From Phaeoceros laevis (lineage: Eukaryota; Anthocerotophyta; Anthocerotopsida; Notothyladales), in the NCBI GenBank assembly GCA_049999765.1, contig JBNGIQ010008800.1, positions 1-29,487 of the forward strand: a DNA stretch of 29,487 nucleotides. The letters run 5' to 3'. Positions 18,521-28,682 of the stretch are shown here, one piece after another. Position numbers and translations under genes: made by a program. How positions within the stretch are numbered: the first letter of the stretch is position 1; each line of letters starts with the position of its first letter. The notes beneath the pieces are model-generated. The model had not been told where the DNA came from, did not search any database, and saw only the letters and a program-made list of their open reading frames with translations.

Positions 18521-19443
18521 TTTACTTTCCTTCTTGCCAAGAGCTGAACATGTACAATCCATGGCCGCCAGAAGGTTCTTCTTCAAGATTGTTCTGTCGT
18601 CCTCGATCGATCACCACCATAAGAGAGGAAGAAGGACCGATCCCACGTGTCACGCTCTGCTCAAGCAAGGAGCTCGGCTTGGCGGCCAGAATTGGAATCA
18701 CTCGGAACCTTCCTCTTCCACATTGTGATAGGTTGCCAGAGAGCGAGCTCTGCACTGTAGCTAGCATGCAGTACTCTGAGCTACCTCCCACGAGAAGGAA
18801 TCTCTCCTACCTTGCCATGACCGTTACGAACGCAGTCACACCGCCCTAGCTAGCCGTCTAGCTAAGTTACTTTAACGAGCTGTATCTGGATATGGTCACA
18901 AGGAGGAGTCTCGTCTGTGTTTGCGAATTGATCCGAGAAGCCGAGAGCTCTCCAGATGAGGAGACCTGTCTCGCAGTGCTACCTCACATGTTGCTCCTGT
19001 CGCACGGCTGCCAATGCTTGTGGACGGTCGGGAGGTTTCTTCTCCAAGCAATGCAATGCTGTGCTTGTTCCAGGCGGTGAGGAGGTATGCCCTAATTTCA
19101 ACGACTGTTGCTTGTCTGTGATCAATTATGCAAAGTGGTTACGGCGATTTCTTGTTACGTTTGTTAGGGAAGAGCGCGTGGTAAATGTGACTTGACAAAG
19201 GAGGGAGGGTCGGACCACCTGCTAGATAGCTGCTGTCCCCTGAAGATTGCCAAGTGGCGGGCAGCCATATATGTATCAGTTACTCAACCTGGATAAATTG
19301 GTACTTTTGAATAAATTGGCCATAGCCGTCAGTTGCAAGCCACCAATTGCACTCGTAACCGTTGCTGTAGGGCTGGGTGGAGATTGTGGCTCTTTCAACT
19401 TTCTTTCAAGTGTGTGTGAAACTGAACCTTGCGCTTTTTGTAG
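18521..19443. other. No gene recognised (3' flank of threonine aldolase)
   Basis: Base composition drops back to the window average directly after the aldolase stop codon. Short frames on both strands lack motifs. No canonical polyadenylation signal stands out. Confidence 0.45.
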
Positions 19444-19579
19444 GCAAAAAAGGCTATTGATCAGGGAGTTGGAACTTATGGTGCCTTCTTGAGATCCGAA
19501 AGGTGCGGCACCCAAAGGTACTTCAAAGTGAAAGGCTCCACGGGATTAGGCTTGTTCCATTGTGATATTTATTTCCTTG
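19444..19579 (+). other. Possible internal exon of unknown gene
   Basis: The segment has an acceptor-like left end (CTTTTTGTAG|GCAAAA) and a donor-like right end (CCTTG|GTGAGC), and is open in between: 'AKKAIDQGVGTYGAFLRSER' then 'CGTQRYFKVKGSTGLGLFHC'. Its length (136 nt) is typical for a plant exon. No neighbouring exon could be paired with it and the family is not recognised. Confidence 0.3.
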
Positions 19580-20960
19580 GTGAGCTTGTGTGTGATGCAA
19601 GGATGCAGGGATGCAGGGATGGAGAGCTGTGAGTGTGGTCTTAAAGCTTTGCCCAGCTCAAGAAGGTGCACGCGCAAACTAAGCTCGTAAACGTTACAGC
19701 CATGAAACAATGTATGCCATAATTCATCTGGAGTGTGCCTTGTCAGTGGAGACTCTGCAGCAACTGACTAACAGAGTTTTAAGTTCTCTAGAAGATTTCC
19801 TTGTCGTTTTTTTCACTTACTCCCTCCACGCAAGGAACCTGTGTGTTGCTGTCGTCTTCAAACAAGTTCATCTCGTGCAGGGAATTTCACAACTGCACAT
19901 GTTGCTGAAGGTTGAAATTCTTCATCTGCTCGCAGCTAGGTCAGTGTGCACGGAGCTTTCAAGAGTTAACATGGATACAGAAGGAAAATGTGTTTTGCCT
20001 CAAGGTTAACATTCCTTTTGACTCATCTGCAACTGTCCCATAAGGGAATTCATGCATTGTGAGCTTTCTGCCTTTCACCGTGCTGGGGCAGGTGACATCT
20101 AGCATCTAGGTGAGAGAGGTGTCTTCTGAGAACTTGTGCGCACTGGCACATGTGGGTGCTGCCTTAGTTTGGTTGAATGATCGAATATGTTGATATTGAT
20201 TAATCCATTAGCTTTGGGCATGAATCTCTAATGAATCCATTAGCTCATGGCATTTTCAAGCTCTTCATTATTGTGGTATAAATGTGTGCCCGTGATGACT
20301 GAAGTTTGCAATGAAGGTAAATAGCTGGAGGCTGTTGCATAACCGCGTCATGGCTGGAGGACCTCTGAACTAACGAAAGTGGCAGAATTGCCGTTGTTTT
20401 TGACTCAGAACTTTTTCAGCTAAACCGTTGTTATGTGTATCCATATATATGGTGACTGAACGCAGACTATCTCAAGCTTCCTCGTGAAGAGCTCTGGTCT
20501 GGAACAAGCTTTTCCATGCCGCGGCGTACTCAAGGCTAGCTGCGAACTGTTGTAACATACCAACTCCGCCACTTGCAAAGGCCGGTCTCGCATCAATGCA
20601 TCATGGCGTCGGGTTTCTCCAGCTATGGAGTTGCTATGCACATGCTGACCGAGGAAGAAGTTTACATCAAGAATGTGGGTGGGAGGACTCGGAGGAGCTT
20701 CGAGTGAAAGGTTTGGAATATTCTCCACAACATGGGGAAGTTTTTACCATTTGAAGGGAAAGGCTCTCAGTTACGACGACTCTCAGTTATTGTTCTTTTT
20801 ATAAACTTTTAGTTAGTTCTGCTGACGAGTTGCTCTGTATACGTATCTGCTGACCAGAAAACAACCCCTACGCATTTCTCACTGAATTTAGCTTTCGCCT
20901 GAGGTTTTACTATACGCGCTTGCAAACCACATACCTTTGAACGCCAAGTATTACTTTATT

Positions 20961-20988
20961 TGCAGGTCTGGCATACATCAGACCTGCA
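20961..20988. repeat. Perfect 10-bp inverted repeat
   Basis: 'tgcaggtctg' (20961-20970) and its reverse complement 'cagacctgca' (20979-20988) are separated by 8 bases. It could form a small hairpin; no terminator-like or mobile-element context is evident. Confidence 0.85.
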
Positions 20989-20990
20989 TA

Positions 20991-21020
20991 CATTATGAGC
21001 ACGGTCATTATGAGCACGGT
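20991..21020 (+). repeat. 15-bp tandem duplication
   Basis: 'cattatgagcacggt' occurs twice without a spacer, directly after the hairpin at 20961-20988. Confidence 0.95.
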
Positions 21021-21337
21021 AGTTTATTTTCCAAGGCTGTACATGTCTCCACGTCAGTTTACAAGTTGCAAGATCCTTCCACTACAAGTTTGCACAGTGA
21101 AAATTGACGCCCTAATCTCACATCCTATGTGATGTTGCTAAGTTGGGCGTGTTTACAGGCTTGTTTACAGGTCTCATCGGGATAAGTTATTTCCTTTCGA
21201 GTTGAGCCACCTCAACTGGCCACAATCCACCTGATGACCAAGTGGCGCATCTTGACATTTTGCCATCACAAGGTCAATAGCTGCCATGCGTAAGTCTTGC
21301 TGCCTCCTGCCACTGCGGCCTTCCATCTTTGTCTTTC

Positions 21338-22203
21338 TCATTCCGCATGTGACCTCTCCTCATATGCATCGTGATCGGAGTTCTCATCTAAGTGGTTGTG
21401 GTCAAATTTTGCAGCCCTCGCAGCCTCATCGAAATCCATCTCATCCATGGCCTTCCAAATTTCTAAATGTACCTCGTGCATTTCCTCATCATCAGAAGGT
21501 TGGTGGTCTGCTTCGCCCATGGCCATGGTCGTGGAGAGAGGGCGCGAATTGTGGGCAGTCATCATTTTGGTCGTATCAAGAAATCCAATGAAGGGCCTCC
21601 TGCTGTAGCCTCCTTTCTTGCTGCGATCTGCTGCTAGCAGCTCATCGGCATCGGAGCCGGACAGAGTGTAAGGTGCTGCCAGTGCTCTAGCTCTCTTCCT
21701 TTTCCCGGGTTGCACATGCCTAGTAGCCTGGAAAATGATGGGCACTGTTTCCTCACCCTGGCCTTCACTGCGTTTGGGTCCATGCTGATCCATGTCTTCA
21801 GGTGTGTCAGATTGATTGCTAGCAGGGAAGCTGCAAGGAGGTCTATATGTCAACAGCTTGGTTGTGAACACACCACCAGACTCTGGACTTTGCCGAATGC
21901 CATCTGGACGAGCTGCTCATTCGCCTAAGTAAGCACTAGCACTGCTGTGTCCAGATAGCTTCCAGCTTCTCAGATACGTGAATGGCGCTTGCGCTTCCTG
22001 TTTCGGATTGTTGGTGTTACCCATGTTCATAGGATTGCTGGAATGGAATGTCCATTCCAGGCAGCGACCGTCCATTCAACGCAGCCGCAGGCTCATCTGT
22101 AGGCTTGGCCGCATTTTTGCTTTCGGCGTCAATTGTGCCCTGCGGAGCAATATTGATAGATGATTCTGACGATGTTGCGCTGAGGCAGACAATGTTCACC
22201 TGG
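21338..22203 (-). pseudogene. Unidentified gene, broken by a frameshift and a stop
   Basis: On the minus strand a frame reads 'SATSSESSINIAPQGTIDAE' then 'PAAALNGRSLPGMDIPFQQS' (to about 22020). It shifts by one base at 'YEHG' and continues from the ATG at 22024 as 'MGNTNNPKQEAQAPFTYLRS', passes one TGA (21918-21920), then stays open to 21338: 'GGVFTTKLLTYRPPCSFPAS', 'HVQPGKRKRARALAAPYTL' and the acidic tail 'HQPSDDEEMHEVHLEIWKAM' with 'DEMDFDEAARAAKFDHNH'. A basic KRKRARA patch could be a nuclear-localisation signal. No family is recognised. The single TGA could be a CGA-to-TGA change. A live gene with introns at these points is possible. Confidence 0.5.
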
Positions 22204-22260
22204 ATATGTCCATCACAAATGAGGATGTAGAAAACCAGCAGGCGAGGGGCTTCCACGAGT

Positions 22261-22490
22261 TCAGCAATCATTGCCAACTTGAAGCTGTGGCTGCGCAGCA
22301 GCCACGGCTTGATAGTGGAGTCGTCGCCCCATCACCAGATGTTTTTCAGCCCCGCACCACCGGATAACCCTGTCCAGCAGAGAGGAGGACACACGAGATT
22401 GTGTCTCCGTCAAGACGATCAAAACGTCAACTGCTCGACTTAGATGCCCATTCTCACAAAGTTGTTCGATTGCAGCCTGAGCCGTCCCGT
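22261..22490 (-). pseudogene. PPR protein N-terminal fragment
   Basis: The minus strand from about 22482 reads 'AQAAIEQLCENGHLSRAVDV', 'LIVLTETQSRVSSSLLDRVI' and 'RWCGAEKHLVMGRRLHYQAV' before a TGA at 22261-22263. The pattern A...LC.NG.L..A...L......s..l...l..C...k.l..gr.lH is the usual N-terminal unit of plant PLS-class PPR proteins. The expected next motif (VGN.L..MY.KCG) is missing, so only the 5' end is preserved. It is the third PPR trace in the window. Confidence 0.65.
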
Positions 22491-23306
22491 ACGGGTCCTT
22501 GGCACTCTGGCTCCGTGACTGTCACGGGCACCCTCCTGGTCTGTCCGGGCTGCTGGAGGCATTCTGACGCTGCGGGATCTGCAGAACTTCACGGGGAGAG
22601 TTAGGGAACTTGTTGGGAGCCGGTTAGCCTCAACTCTACTATGCGCTGATACATCACACCATCACAGGCTGCGCAGCTGCAAATCGCTACAACCAAAAAG
22701 CCTAAGTTTCCTCCTCTGATGAATGCTCCTCTGATGAATGCTGGCTACACCCTGGCTGATTCCTCTGCTGCCTGCAGTTTTCTGTTTGTCGAGCTGCCAC
22801 AATCTGGGCTCTCTGGAATTGCTAGATAGTCATAACCCAAGGCCCTTAGGAGGGCAGATTGTTGCTGCTGCAATTAAAACAGCGGGTGCTAACTAAATTT
22901 TGGTGCCCTACATCTGAAGCTTCATCCACAGGCAACCAAGCTCATGCTAGGCTCATCACAGGCTTATACCAGCTCCAACACCCATGGGCAGATTGTGCTC
23001 TCGGCCTGCTTTTCAAGGGCAGGTATCCAGGCAACATATCATAGCTGCGCAGACCTCTACACTGCTGTGAGTTGCATTGTTTTCCTTTTAATGCTTTTAC
23101 TGCAGATTCAATGCATCGTGATTTTCTGCAATTGCAATCACACATGGCAACGCATGCCCCTGCACAGCATACCAAAGTGCACATTGCATAGCATATCACA
23201 TCATGCCCGCCCCCCACTTCACCGCTCTACCCCAGGCAGGCAGTTCTCTTCTATCCCTACTACCCCAGACAGGCTGGAGGTAGCATGGCTGCTACCCCCC
23301 TAATTA

Positions 23307-23434
23307 TAAGCTTGTTATCACTCAGGTATTTATATGCTACTATGGCACTTGAAATGCTATGACCCATTCCTTAAGCTTGTTATCACTCACATATGTATAT
23401 GTATATGCTCCTTTGGCACTTGAAATGCTATGAC
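23307..23434 (+). repeat. Direct repeat, two ~60-bp copies
   Basis: 23307-23363 and 23372-23434 share 'taagcttgttatcactca' at the start and 'tggcacttgaaatgctatga' at the end, differing in a short ATATGT-type expansion in the middle. Confidence 0.88.
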
Positions 23435-23585
23435 ACGGTATGTGCAGTGTGCAGTATACCTCATCTGAGGCAGGAAACCAGTTCTTTCCTTTCCCCAAAT
23501 TCGCGTGGTGGGAACAGAAACTACCTCAAATGCAAACCCCTCCTATTTTTCACTTTCTATTTCTAACCTGCATTTTCTACTTTCT

Positions 23586-23647
23586 ATTTTCTCTCTTCTA
23601 TTTTGAGGCCCTTTATATTTTCTCTCTTCTATTTTGAGGCCCTTTAT
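23586..23647 (+). repeat. 31-bp tandem repeat, two units
   Basis: The unit begins 'attttctctcttctattttg' and ends 'aggccctttat'; copies are 23586-23616 and 23617-23647, identical. It lies in a longer CT-rich tract. Confidence 0.93.
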
Positions 23648-23729
23648 CAAACATCCACTCGCTGTGGGAATAGAAACAACCTAAAATCCAAAGTTTTACT
23701 TCCTGGTTGCTGGTCGAAATACCTTGCGA

Positions 23730-23774
23730 GGTGTTCAATTCCCATGTGGAGTTGTTCAATTCCCATGTGGAGTT
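23730..23774 (+). repeat. 21-bp tandem repeat, two units
   Basis: 'gttcaattcccatgtggagtt' is repeated back to back, with flanking bases also shared. Confidence 0.85.
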
Positions 23775-23956
23775 GGCTAGACACCATAGTCTACTACTAC
23801 TACTTTCTATTTTCTTGTCTTGTATTTTCTATTTTTTATTTTCCTTTTTTCTATCTTCTGTTTTTTGGCCCTTCAGTTTTTCCAAGGTAATCTTACCCAC
23901 CAAGCACCAGAAATGAATTTTCCTTTTCCTGCCTTTTGCCTTCGCAAAGAGCTTCC

Positions 23957-24076
23957 CATGATAAGTGAGTCTTTTATGTATGTATGTGGGTCTTTTATGC
24001 ATGATAAGTGAGTCTTTTATGTATGTATGTGGGTCTTTTATGTATGTATGTGGGTCTTTTATGTATGTATGTGGGT
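23957..24076 (+). repeat. Minisatellite with a 21-bp core
   Basis: A composite array built from 'gggtcttttatgtatgtatgt' and the variant 'gagtcttttatgtatgtatgt', with 'catgataagt' spacers at the left. At least five TATGTATG cores are present, the last three units being the most regular. Confidence 0.9.
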
Positions 24077-24414
24077 TATCGTGGTGGCAGTGGTAACATA
24101 GAGTATTGATGCTTAATAAGAGGTCTACAAGTCAAATATAGATTAGCGTTTGGTGCATAAATCTCCTATTTGAGAAAAAAAAGGTGATTAAACTGTGCTG
24201 AATTTGTATAAATTGCTCAATCTAGCACACTAGCACATAGACTAACTTGCCATTCTCCAGCCACCATGGATATTACAAGTTCAATTTTTTTATAAATTCA
24301 AAAATAATTCAGAGTAAAAAAAAAGATAAATAGTCAAAAATGTCTGTTGAGTCCCCCAAGCCATGCTTTTCTACGTTCAACTATCTCGAAAATCTTTAAT
24401 AAAACGTACTTATA

Positions 24415-24443
24415 TTGGATAGAGCTCGATGAGCTCTATCCAA
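24415..24443. repeat. Perfect 13-bp inverted repeat with 3-base loop
   Basis: Arms 'ttggatagagctc' (24415-24427) and 'gagctctatccaa' (24431-24443) are exact reverse complements around 'gat'. The flanks are very AT-rich. The structure could be a hairpin at the end of a small DNA transposon or two abutting terminal repeats; no matching target-site duplication was identified. Confidence 0.93.
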
Positions 24444-24751
24444 CTGTATAATTAAAAAATGATTCGTGATGCCAACTGCCACCCCATGTCTCTAAAACTC
24501 CTTGTGCTAGACACCCTTTGGCTTCTTCCCATGTGCAAAAGGTATTTTTTTACAGAGCTAGAGCCCTCATCTAGAGTCGTCCTGATGGCTGGTGATGCTT
24601 CATAGTGTGGTTTTTTATTACTCCGATTCAATATAATGTTATCTTTTGCAATTAGAGCCGAGACACCCTCCACAAGGATGGGTCAGACATGCCCTTAGTC
24701 TATACATACAGCATATGAAAGAGAAGGGCCTAACTTCTGTTACATAGGTGT

Positions 24752-25435
24752 TGTCACGATGTGGCATTTGGCATCGCGCTGCAGGTGGCTGCTGGTATGA
24801 GAGGTTATGTTCCTGCTAGCGCTTCTTATGACGCTCCTTATGGCGTTTCTTATGACGCATCTTTTCAGTTCCTTTTTCACTCGGTTATTGCAAAAGTAAT
24901 GACCAGCTATGTTCTTTTGCTAGGCCATGTAGTTTAGCGCGACAATAATTAATGCTTATAGCCAGGGTAGTGTTCACACCTGTAATGAGGCCAGCTCATT
25001 GTGACCCTGTCAGGGCAGGCTGTGCCAGCCAGGCTAATCAGTGAGTGACTACCGCATAACCCGGCGCGCCCGTGCACCGACGGTGGCTAACGGCTCTAAG
25101 TGAGAGATTAGAGAGAGTGGTTAGGTGAAGTGCCTCTCCCGCGCATGCACACTCAGTTTTCAGCAAATTCCAAACCTAAAGGCAACGTTGTGACGATTTC
25201 GCTAAGCGGCGTGCTTTCTTCTGTGTTGCAATCAATTTGACAACCCGTTTGATGCCTTTGGCAATTGTGCTGGACTCATCCCCGTCTCTGGGATTTCATT
25301 CCATTGCATTTCGCAAGTTGTGTGCGAAGCATTGATTTGCTGAAAACTGTGCTGCTACGCAGCCTCAGCTGGACATAGTCTGAACAGCTGAGCTTGGAGT
25401 GTTAGAGGATAAGGAAACCGTTTTTCCTTGTAGCA
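24752..25435 (+). repeat. Putative 5' LTR
   Basis: The left edge TGTCACGATG resembles common plant Ty3/gypsy LTR starts and the right edge ends TGTAGCA, giving TG..CA ends. Two bases later comes TGGTGCTGTGCGC, which has the TGG start expected of a tRNA primer-binding site, though I could not match it to a specific tRNA. The 3' LTR is outside the window, so the boundaries cannot be confirmed here. Inside, 24816-24862 contains a short cttatgacg-type repeat. Confidence 0.35.
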
Positions 25436-25516
25436 CCTGGTGCTGTGCGCTCCCAGCTATGAGAATGCTCACTGACCGGTTTATGCTCTTGCCGGTTGAG
25501 CAGGGACTTCAGGTCC

Positions 25517-27325
25517 ATGGCGGGATGGACCGAAGACGGAGGTACTAGTGAAGGCTATTCCTACTGGAGCCGGCCTTCCACTAGGAGAGAACCCATTCGA
25601 GCACGACTCGCGGATGCCCAACCTGAGACTTCAGAGTCACACCTTACGGACGCAGAGTCACGGCCTGCGGAAGTCTGGAACTCCGGGTCTGCCAGCGAGG
25701 AGGAAGGAGAGTCGGAATACGGGGAGGAACCACCCACGTCAGGGTCGAAATCTTTCTCCAGCAATGAGGGTTCGGAATACGAAGATGATGACCGCCAGCC
25801 AGCTGCGCCAGTCACAGTGAAGCTTGCCGGTCAGCAGGCCCAGACCAGTGCCACGACAGGTGTCATGGACGCGGGGGGCTATGTCAGTAGTACCAAGATT
25901 GACCGCTTCAGCGGTCGCCCAGGTACGGTTTTGCTTAGGGAATTTAAATCGTGCTTCTACTCCCTTGTGGATGAATGGGAGGTTAAGCTTCAGCAGCATT
26001 TTAGCCAACGTTATGCGTTCAAGATGCTCGCTAGGTACGTTACTGAGGAAGCTCATACCTTGTATGAAGACCACAAGATGGCCTTGTTGAGAGATTTGGT
26101 GTTGCCTAATCCCACTTATGCAGCGGCCATTGCGAATGCCACCCAGGTGGCGCTGCAGGCTGCCATTGCAGCTCACGCTGCTAGGATGCCAGCAGCCACG
26201 ACACCTGCGCCCACTTCCGTCACTTTGACACCAGCTGAGCTTGCAACAGCCACTCAGGGCATTCCACCAACTGTGCTGACACCTGCTGATCCTGATCCGG
26301 TGGGTGCATTTTTCACAATTCTGCAGCGAGAGTTTCCTACGAAGAACACACAGAAGATTCGAGAGCTGAAGGACGTGACATGGCAGTGGCAAAAAGGGGA
26401 AACCTTGAAGATGTTGTACACCCGAGTGAGCCGGCTGATTCAAGATACCGGAGGCATGGCACCGGAGGCTGCTGCGCAAAAGTTTTTGAGGGCACTCAAA
26501 TCGAATCCAAACCTGCATGCCAAAATCAAGGATCGCATGTTCCATGATATTGGTGACACATATACTATGCAAGACGTGTATGCGGCAGCAGAGAGATATG
26601 ACATGGCCAGTGCGCATTTTGATGCGCACGAGGAGGAGGCGAATCCTCAAGCAGCCCGACGGGAGGTTGAGCAGTCCGCACGCAAGGCAGTCAAGGGGTT
26701 GGGTCTGGCCAAGGACCAACACAACGTCAAGACCGCGCAAATTGCTCTTGTTGTAGGAACCGGGACCTCTGCCTTTGGGTGCAACTACTGCGCAAGCAGT
26801 CAGCATGCCTCGCCCCAATGTGCTTGCCCTCCGACGAGTCTTCATTGTTCGCACTGCGATAAGGAGGGTCATGTGGAGGCTGTTTGTTTCAGCAAACACC
26901 CCGAGCGGAGGAACCTGAAGATGGTTAAGCCCACGGAAGGTGCCGATGCGGCAAAGGCAAGCACGGCGGGGGCAGAAGACAAGTCTGCAGCCAGGGCAGC
27001 CAAGCAAGCCAAGCAAAAAGCGAAGGCTCTGGAGGTGAACGCTGCGGAGGCTGCCAAAGCTGCTGCTATGGCCACGGAGTTGGAATCTTTGAAGGCCCAG
27101 GTCAAAAAATTGACCGTCAGTATAGCATCGAAGGCAGCGGACGCCACTGCCTCCACCAGTGCTGCTGTTGCGCAGCGATACGGATTGCCGTATGATGCCC
27201 TCATGGCTGTGGACAGTGATCCCTCACGCACTCGGGCGGAACGGTGGGCAGGATACCGTGCTCAATTGGTGGCGAGGAGGAGGTGTGGGAGGCCGAGGTT
27301 CAGGCCGCCACCCGCAGGCATGTAG
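25517..27325 (+). CDS. gag: Gag polyprotein of the LTR element
   Basis: A 602-residue open frame from the ATG at 25517. The frame is open from 25496, where a TTG lies in phase. Residues 1-110 are acidic and Ser/Glu-rich. The middle (about residues 120-370) is a helical capsid-like region including 'DRFSGRPGTVLLREFKSCFY', 'SQRYAFKMLARYVTEEAHTL' and 'LKDVTWQWQKGETLKMLYTR', similar in layout to retrotransposon gag domains. A nucleocapsid part follows: a half-knuckle 'CNYCASSQHASPQC' and a canonical CX2CX4HX4C, 'CSHCDKEGHVEAVC' at 26846-26887. An Ala/Lys-rich coiled-coil-like tail (AAKQAKQKAKALEV...) ends the protein. Its function is packaging of element RNA in the cytoplasm. The frame ends in a GAGGAGGAGG run, where the next frame takes over one base back. 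Confidence 0.85.
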   Translation: MAGWTEDGGTSEGYSYWSRPSTRREPIRARLADAQPETSESHLTDAESRPAEVWNSGSASEEEGESEYGEEPPTSGSKSFSSNEGSEYEDDDRQPAAPVTVKLAGQQAQTSATTGVMDAGGYVSSTKIDRFSGRPGTVLLREFKSCFYSLVDEWEVKLQQHFSQRYAFKMLARYVTEEAHTLYEDHKMALLRDLVLPNPTYAAAIANATQVALQAAIAAHAARMPAATTPAPTSVTLTPAELATATQGIPPTVLTPADPDPVGAFFTILQREFPTKNTQKIRELKDVTWQWQKGETLKMLYTRVSRLIQDTGGMAPEAAAQKFLRALKSNPNLHAKIKDRMFHDIGDTYTMQDVYAAAERYDMASAHFDAHEEEANPQAARREVEQSARKAVKGLGLAKDQHNVKTAQIALVVGTGTSAFGCNYCASSQHASPQCACPPTSLHCSHCDKEGHVEAVCFSKHPERRNLKMVKPTEGADAAKASTAGAEDKSAARAAKQAKQKAKALEVNAAEAAKAAAMATELESLKAQVKKLTVSIASKAADATASTSAAVAQRYGLPYDALMAVDSDPSRTRAERWAGYRAQLVARRRCGRPRFRPPPAGM

Positions 27326-28682
27326 GCAGTCGGGAAGCAGCACCAGCAGGCGGGCGGTCCGAGGCACCAGTCACTAGAGCGCGAGGGGCCAAGGCGGCCA
27401 TTCCGATGTCTTTTACACCCATGACCACGGAGCAGGAAGCGTTGCTGTCTGGGTCTGGCAGTCCGACCTCCGCCACGCTAAGGCGGGCAGGGGAAGAGTC
27501 GCTGCCAGCCACGTCTGGTGAGCAATCGGTGGGGGTCAGCGATCACGGCAGCATCAACACGAGTGGTGGTGCACCAGTATCTGGCAGTGCCGAGATTGTG
27601 TCGGCAAGGACACGGGACCTTGACAGGCCTCACGGCCTTAGCCGTGAAGACCCCAGCACCGGATCTGTGAGCCATGATGGATTGTTGACATCAGACCAGG
27701 GAGCGGCCATGCTGCTAGGGCATTTGCTGCCCGATCAGGTTTTGAGGAAATTCATGTCTGCACAGCTGTTTTCATTTGAGGAATTGGGTCTCACCCCTGT
27801 GCAGGTGCTGCAATTGTGGAATCAAGGAACGGCACTTGCCGGGGTCTCCACAGCAGTCATGGCACCTGAGGAACAGCAGGATGAATCGGTTTTGCAGGCA
27901 GTGGCCGCAGAATCGTCGGCTGAGAATGAATCGGTTTTGCAGGCAGTGCCTGTAGGAGTCTCTACCAAAAGCATGGAATCTGGCCAACAGCAAGAGGATT
28001 CAATGCCACCCCCTCTGGTGGCGATTAAGAGGAAATGCGGGGAGGAGAGGCCATGGCCAACATGGTCAGTTGATGCAGCAGCAGTGCAGCTGCAGCATGG
28101 TCAAGGGGAATTCCCAAGAGGAGTTCATTTCCAACCACTGACTGATGTGCTGCTGCAAGAGAAACCTATGGGTAGTGCCATGTTGCATCACATGAGCAAA
28201 GGGCTGCCCGTGGTACCACCCTCAGAAAGGATGTTGGTGAACCTAGGGGCTGTGTTGGTAGACAACCGCCAAGGTGTGGTTGCAATTAATGGCGTGATCC
28301 CAAGGGTGGCATTGCTGGACACTGGGGCTCAGCCCTTATTCTGGGTTCTGCGTTTGCTCACAAGCTAGGCCTGGTAGGGGCAGCACTACAAACCTCAGCA
28401 TGGAGGATTCGAACTGCAGGAGGCAAGATGGAGCCGGTGCAAGGAGAAACCGCACAGTTTCTGAGCATCATCTTCAACCCCTCGACCAGTCAGGCCATGG
28501 AACTTAAGGTGCGGTGCCTGGTTACCTCGGCCACTAGTTATGATGTTCTTATGGGTCAAGAAATGCTTTTTCCGCCTGGAGTCTCCATAGACAATTGGAC
28601 GGAACAAGCATACTATCGGGTAGACTGGAATGGAGCTGGGCGACATATGGGTTTTTTGCCGCTGTCCAGACCTACATGGTAG
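27244..28682 (+). pseudogene. pro: Aspartic protease region of the LTR element, frame-broken
   Basis: The frame from 27244 overlaps gag by about 80 bases and is open to 28368. It starts with a low-complexity linker and a short in-frame duplication ('ESVLQAV' twice, 27885-27950). The protease core is 'GVIPRVALLDTGAQP' with the catalytic DTGA at 28318-28329. One base is lost near 28337, and the fold continues in another frame (28340-28682) as 'ILGSAFAHKLGLVGAAL', 'KVRCLVTSATSYDVLMGQEM', typical of retropepsins (ILG and YDVLLG-like blocks). That frame ends at the TAG at 28680-28682, while the DNMT frame is already open. The protease would cleave the polyprotein. Confidence 0.75.

Larger units (their letters stand above)
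19580..21337. other. No gene recognised
   Basis: Frames such as 19710-20009 plus and 20420-20728 minus are open but have no motif, promoter or splice support. The stretch contains the hairpin at 20961-20988 and the tandem duplication at 20991-21020. Confidence 0.45.
22491..24751. other. Non-coding, repeat-rich stretch
   Basis: No gene is recognised. The left half (to 23300) is ordinary sequence with a CA-rich patch. The right half consists of CT/T-rich runs (about 23540-23880), several short tandem or direct repeats, and AT-rich sequence (24160-24480) with a perfect hairpin. The composition change at about 23300 suggests a different, possibly mobile-element-derived, block. Confidence 0.45.

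Noticed and set aside
17267-18586. A 439-residue open frame antisense to the threonine aldolase
   Set aside because: It is a by-product of the high-GC third-position bias on the sense strand. It is rich in Arg/His/Pro without motifs, while the sense frame has clear family motifs.
25438-25456. A definite tRNA primer-binding site after the putative LTR
   Set aside because: The TGG start and position fit, but continued pairing to a normal tRNA T-arm (conserved C61) does not work, so it is mentioned only as tentative.
25739-27016. A 425-residue minus-strand frame opposite gag
   Set aside because: The plus-strand gag has a zinc knuckle and capsid-like layout; the antisense frame has no recognisable domain.
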